NCBI RefSeq assembly: GCF_010894405.1
Contig: NZ_JAAIYA010000009.1
Location: forward strand, 62,001 to 126,000
Direction: 5' to 3'
DNA: 64,000 bases
From: Pyxidicoccus caerfyrddinensis
Lineage (GTDB): Bacteria > Myxococcota > Myxococcia > Myxococcales > Myxococcaceae
Positions 60,150 through 64,000 of the stretch are shown in pieces. The position numbers were made by a program, and so were the translations under genes. The stretch's first letter is position 1; each line of letters starts with the position of its first letter. The notes beneath the pieces are model-generated. The model had not been told where the DNA came from. It saw only the letters and a list, made by a program, of their open reading frames with translations, and searched no databases.

Positions 60150-63100
60150 TTAGAACGTGTACCGGATACCGAAGCGCACCTGACGGGGCGGCTGGTAGCG
60201 GGTGGGGTTCTTGAAGTTCTTGTTCACGTCGCCGTCCACGTTGCCGAACAGCGACTCGTCGACCTGCGTGTCCGGGTCGTCCTCACGCTCCGAGCCCTCC
60301 TGCCAGCCCACCACGCCGACCGGGTTCTCGATGTCGCCCGGCTTGCCGTTGGGAATGGGCTGCGCGTTGAGGGTCGTGTAGGTCTGGTCCACCAGGTCAA
60401 CGCCCTGGAAGTTGAACAGGTTGAACACGTCCAGGGTGAAGGAGACGACGCTGTCCTTGCTGACGCGGTAGTTCACACCAATGTTGGAGTCGATGGTGTT
60501 GATCCACGGGGTCCGGCCACCGGAGCCGCGGGGAAGGACGAAGGACTCGTCCGTGCCGTAGGCCGCGTGCGCGCCGAAGTAGTTGATCGGCGTACCCGAG
60601 TTGCCGCGGTAGGACACGCCGACGCTCGCGGACAGCGCGCTCGTGACGTTGAACTCCTTCGCGCCGAACACCTTGATGGCGTGCGTGCGGTCGAAGGGCA
60701 GCAGGCCCGTGCGGTTCTCAAGGAGGCTGACGAGGTCGAAGTCCGAGAGAATGTTCGGGTCGAGCTGCGCCGTCTCAGGACGGAACAGGCCGGGGTAGTT
60801 ACCGTACAGACGCGACCAGGTGTAGCTACCCTGGGCGAGCCACCCGTCCGCGAAGGTGCGGTTCAGGTAGACGGTGACGGCGTCGTAGTTACGCTCCGGC
60901 TTCGGGAACTCCTTGGCGAAGCCCGAGCCCGGGTTGCCGAGGAAGTACGTGTTGCCGTCGTCGCGGCTCATGTCCTCGATGACCGAGTTCATGTCGCGGT
61001 GCGTGTAGCTGGCGCCCACGCGGGTGTTGGCCAGGACCTCGTACTCGCCGCCCACGACGACTTCGTCGGAGGACTGCGGGGTGATGTCCGGGTCAACCGG
61101 CGTGCTCTCCGTCTTGCCGCCCGTGTAGAGACGGTTCGGGTTGCGGCTGGTCTCCGGGATGCCGACCACGTAGTCCGTGGACTGGCACGCGGTGCCCTGG
61201 CTCTCACGGCTGGACGGATCGCACCCTTCCTCACCGCTGCCGGGCTCCGCGAGGACGCGGGTCGCACCGATGCGGCGCTCGGGCGGGAAGCTGCGGTCGA
61301 GCAGGTTGAGCGGAACGGCCTCGTAGTAACGGGCGAAGTTCACGAAGAACTTGGCGCGACCGTTGGCGAACGGGTCGAGGATGGCGCCCACGCGAGGCGA
61401 CCACTGATTGCCCAGGATGAGGGCGAGGTCGCCGTTGCCGCCGTACATGGCCTGCACGTCGTAGCGCACGCCGAGGTTCAGCGTGACGCGGTTCGCGATG
61501 GACCAGGAGTCCTGCACGAAGCCGCCCACCGTGGTGCCGGTGGACTTCGACTGCTGGGTCAGCTGGGTGATCGGCGTGTCAGGGCCCGTCTGGTAGCCGT
61601 AGCGACGGAAGTCGCTCAGGGTGCCACCCGATCCGTTCTCCTGGTAGAACACGCCGCCGCCGTACGCCTTCGTCTGGTCGTACACCAGGAACTCGGTGTC
61701 CACGCCAGCCTTCAGCACGTGGGTGCCGATGGCGTTCAGCAGGTACGTGGCCTTCGCGTTGATCTGGTAACGGTCCAGCTTCGCGTCGCTCATGAAGGCC
61801 GGGCCGCCCACCGCGTAGCCGGTGACCGGGCAGCGCTCCAGCGTGTGCGTACCGGTCGCATCCGTGAAGGTGTACGGATCGCAGGCACCCTCCTGCCCGG
61901 AGGGCAGGCCCTCGAACGCCGTCAGCGGGCGCTCGAGCGTGTAGTTCATGCGGGAGTAGCCCGCCAGGCCCGTGCTGCTGCCCAGCTTGCTGCCGTCCGC
62001 GGGCAGGGTGGAGGCGGTCTGGTGGAACCAACCGACGTTGGCGTCGACCAGGACCTTCTTGTCCATGAACGCACCGGCGTACTTCAGGCCGAGCGACGTG
62101 GTGTTGTTGTTGCCCTCCGTCAGGCCGAAGTCGCCAGGACGCGACGTCAGGGCGCCCGGCAGCAGGCCCGTGCGCGGATCCAGCGTCAGCTTGCCCAGGC
62201 CACCCGTCGAGGACGGGGTGCCGTTCAGGGCGAACGAGACGTTGTGGTCCTGGTTGATGAGGTACGTCAGCTTGCCCATGAACTGCACGGAGCGGGAGTC
62301 AGCGTAGTACTGACGCTCCGAGCCGGGGATGAGATTGGCGACCGTGAAGCCGTTCTCGTCCGTCGCGTAGTCGTTCTTCGACGTGTCGATCGCCAGGGCG
62401 TTGAGCGCGCGCGTGTGCTGGTAGCGCGTGAACGACGGCGCGAAGCCGGCGAAGAACCACAGCTTGTCCTTGAGGATGGGACCGCCGAGGGTGGCGCCGA
62501 AGTCACCGAGGTTCTGCAGCTCGTTGAGCCCGGTGATGACCGTGCCTTCCTCGCGGACCAGCTTGCGGTCACCCTCGAGGGTGCCCGGGGTCCAGTTGGC
62601 GAACACGGAGCCGTGGAACTCGTTGGAGCCCGAGCGGGTGACCGCGTTGATGACGCCGCCCGTGGAGCGACCGAACTCCGGCATGTAGCCGCCGGTGATG
62701 ATGTTCACGTCCTGCACGAACTCGATGGACAGCGGGCTGGCGTTCACGCCGTAGGCCGGGTCGTTCGTGGACAGACCGTCCACCACGTACCCGTTCTCAG
62801 GCGAGGTCGCGCCGTTGATCGACACGCCGTAGTTGTCCGTCTGGGCGCCAGGCGCCAGCTCGGCCAGGGACTCGAAGGAGCGAGCAGCGCCGCCCTTGCC
62901 ACCCGGACGGGCCACCGCGATGCGCTTGATGAACTCCTGATCCACGTTGACGCCCGTGGTCGTGGAGCCCACGTCGATCGTCGGCGGGGTACCCGTGATC
63001 TCAACCACCTCACCGAGCGACTCGGGGAGCAGCTCCACGTTCACGCGGATGGTGCGGTTGAGGCGCAACTGGACATCGGCCCGGGCGTAGGGCCGGAACT

Positions 63101-63362
63101 GCTCCTTCTCGAACCGCAGGGTGTACACACCCGGCGGAAGCTGGGGAATACGGTAGTTGCCCTGTGCGTCAGAAACCACGGTCTGCTCACCCTGAAGGTT
63201 GGGCGAGGTCGCGGTAACAACGACGTCAGGAACAGGCTGCCGACTCTGAGCGTCGATGATCGTACCGATCATCGTGCTCGACTGCGCGAAAGCCGCCGAT
63301 CCGTAAAGCAGACCTGCGGCCAGGACAACTCCGGTTTCCCGGAGCACTCGGTTCAAGTGCAT
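60150..63362 (-). CDS. Oar-like TonB-dependent receptor with carboxypeptidase regulatory-like domain
   Basis: This 1070-residue outer-membrane protein has a signal peptide ending at AFA-QSS. A carboxypeptidase-regulatory-like beta-sandwich (about 25-115) follows: GTIIDAQSRQPVPDVVVTATSPN, GNYRIPQLPPGVYTLRFEKEQFRPY. The plug (VVEITGTPPTIDVGSTTTG... GVSINGATSPENGYVVDGLSTND... GGYMPEFGRSTGGVINAVTRSGSNEFHGS) and a long beta-barrel then end in the outer-membrane signature GIRYTF. This is the myxobacterial Oar-type architecture. The ATG at 63362 has GGAGGGG upstream. It is divergent from tonB, which suggests coordinated expression. Confidence 0.93.
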   Translation of the reverse strand: MHLNRVLRETGVVLAAGLLYGSAAFAQSSTMIGTIIDAQSRQPVPDVVVTATSPNLQGEQTVVSDAQGNYRIPQLPPGVYTLRFEKEQFRPYARADVQLRLNRTIRVNVELLPESLGEVVEITGTPPTIDVGSTTTGVNVDQEFIKRIAVARPGGKGGAARSFESLAELAPGAQTDNYGVSINGATSPENGYVVDGLSTNDPAYGVNASPLSIEFVQDVNIITGGYMPEFGRSTGGVINAVTRSGSNEFHGSVFANWTPGTLEGDRKLVREEGTVITGLNELQNLGDFGATLGGPILKDKLWFFAGFAPSFTRYQHTRALNALAIDTSKNDYATDENGFTVANLIPGSERQYYADSRSVQFMGKLTYLINQDHNVSFALNGTPSSTGGLGKLTLDPRTGLLPGALTSRPGDFGLTEGNNNTTSLGLKYAGAFMDKKVLVDANVGWFHQTASTLPADGSKLGSSTGLAGYSRMNYTLERPLTAFEGLPSGQEGACDPYTFTDATGTHTLERCPVTGYAVGGPAFMSDAKLDRYQINAKATYLLNAIGTHVLKAGVDTEFLVYDQTKAYGGGVFYQENGSGGTLSDFRRYGYQTGPDTPITQLTQQSKSTGTTVGGFVQDSWSIANRVTLNLGVRYDVQAMYGGNGDLALILGNQWSPRVGAILDPFANGRAKFFVNFARYYEAVPLNLLDRSFPPERRIGATRVLAEPGSGEEGCDPSSRESQGTACQSTDYVVGIPETSRNPNRLYTGGKTESTPVDPDITPQSSDEVVVGGEYEVLANTRVGASYTHRDMNSVIEDMSRDDGNTYFLGNPGSGFAKEFPKPERNYDAVTVYLNRTFADGWLAQGSYTWSRLYGNYPGLFRPETAQLDPNILSDFDLVSLLENRTGLLPFDRTHAIKVFGAKEFNVTSALSASVGVSYRGNSGTPINYFGAHAAYGTDESFVLPRGSGGRTPWINTIDSNIGVNYRVSKDSVVSFTLDVFNLFNFQGVDLVDQTYTTLNAQPIPNGKPGDIENPVGVVGWQEGSEREDDPDTQVDESLFGNVDGDVNKNFKNPTRYQPPRQVRFGIRYTF

Positions 63363-63589
63363 ACCATACCCCTCCAAGGTGGGCTGCAACCGAAAATGAC
63401 TCGGGAAAATATCCGAGGTCGGGCAGTTGTCAATAGACCGTTGCTTTTTGGTGACCAGTGGGGCAATTGCGCGATCAGGTCGGAAGCACTCGACACGCCT
63501 GCTTGAACCCGGAACCGGTTTCTGTATGGTGACGCGCCCTTTCACCCGGCAGGGCGTGTCGGTGTCCACTGGTTAGAGGAGTCTAGTTC

Positions 63590-64000
63590 ATGTTCGATTC
63601 AGTCCTTGACCGTGGTCAGGGGCCCAAGCCGAAGTTCGGCGTCGGGGCCACCATCTCGGTCATCCTCCATGTGGGGCTCTTCGGCCTCGCGCTCTGGCTG
63701 TCGACGCGGCCGCCGCCCGTCGAGGAGAAGGAGATCGAGGTCACGCTGAAGGCCACCATGGCCCCTCCGCCTCCGCCTCCGCCTCCGCCTCCTCCTGCCT
63801 CTTCCTCCAAGCCGAAGACGCAGCAGAAGAAGCCCAAGAAGCCGGACCAGATCGTCCAGCCGAAGGAGGTCCCGAAGGAGGTTCCCCCGGAGGTCGAGCC
63901 GACCGAGGAGCCCCAGGAAGAGGCCACCGAGGAGGAGGTCGAGGGCGGGGTTGAAGGAGGCGTCGCCGGTGGTGTGGTGGGCGGCGTGGTGGGTGGTGTG
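63590..64000 (+). CDS. TonB-type energy transducer, truncated by the window end
   Basis: ATG 63590 follows AGAGGAG. The 137 codons seen give one N-terminal membrane helix (FGVGATISVILHVGLFGLALWLS), then VEEKEIEVTLKATMA. A proline decamer, a Lys/Pro/Glu-rich periplasmic stretch (KPKTQQKKPKKPDQIVQPKE) and Gly-Gly-Val repeats follow. This is the layout of TonB N-termini; the C-terminal TonB box-binding domain lies beyond the window. The pairing with the divergent receptor supports the call. Confidence 0.85.
   Translation, partial: MFDSVLDRGQGPKPKFGVGATISVILHVGLFGLALWLSTRPPPVEEKEIEVTLKATMAPPPPPPPPPPPASSSKPKTQQKKPKKPDQIVQPKEVPKEVPPEVEPTEEPQEEATEEEVEGGVEGGVAGGVVGGVVGGV

Overview
The window is a stretch of high-GC (about 70%) bacterial chromosome. 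I read it as a myxobacterium, most likely a Myxococcus/Corallococcus/Pyxidicoccus-type genome. Supporting this are a Hanks-type kinase with a large TPR tail, a second kinase fused to PilZ-like and J-like domains, an Oar-like TonB-dependent receptor beside a TonB protein, a retron-like reverse transcriptase with its nearest recognisable relatives among myxobacterial retrons, many lipoproteins of unknown function, and strong G/C bias at third codon positions. No insertion sequence, CRISPR array, rRNA operon or complete prophage is visible.

Layout. 1-14 kb is mixed accessory and metabolic DNA: a secreted unknown, a phytochelatin-synthase-like protein, a retron-like reverse transcriptase with altered hallmark motifs, a subtilisin lipoprotein, an 82-residue protein next to a short E1-like (ThiF) enzyme, rnk, a beta-lactamase-fold hydrolase, an SLC13 transporter, a HAD/P-loop fusion that has lost catalytic residues in both domains, and an epoxide-hydrolase-like enzyme. 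14.4-17.1 kb holds 21 tRNA genes on the + strand, covering 18 of 20 amino acids (all but Asp and Glu), with an HNH endonuclease gene embedded between the 18th and 19th tRNA. A c-type cytochrome lipoprotein follows, and then (18.0-20.8 kb) a Clp/Hsp100-type double AAA+ ATPase fused to a release-factor-2-like domain that lacks the GGQ tripeptide.

20.8-29.4 kb carries a DUF3592 membrane protein, a polysaccharide deacetylase, a MaoC-like dehydratase and the kinase-TPR protein. 29.4-34.2 kb is a + strand run rnj-yajQ-(CBM9-like)-rimO. 34.2-40.7 kb is a minus-strand run read rplU-rpmA-obg-trmH-lolA-lipoprotein, followed by a further unknown, i.e. ribosome assembly, RNA modification and outer-membrane lipoprotein export. 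41-49.4 kb has a small Cys-rich lipoprotein, the kinase-PilZ-J fusion, a 2-oxoglutarate/Fe(II)-type oxygenase, a nitrilase-superfamily hydrolase and the minus-strand zinc-ribbon-gatC-gatA-gatB operon. 49.6-59.3 kb has ftsK, an RlmL-type RNA methyltransferase that overlaps plsY tail-to-tail, small membrane and secreted proteins, a PD-(D/E)XK-like protein and a radical SAM protein. 59.4-64 kb has the TonB-dependent receptor, a co-directional lipoprotein, and a divergent tonB gene cut by the window end.

The most unusual parts are the near-complete accessory tRNA array with its embedded HNH gene and the nearby Clp/release-factor fusion. Both point to translation or ribosome rescue, although the two lie 0.9 kb apart, separated by an apparently unrelated cytochrome, and a functional link is inference only. 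Further candidates are the divergent reverse transcriptase, the E1-like pair, and the HAD/P-loop double pseudoenzyme.
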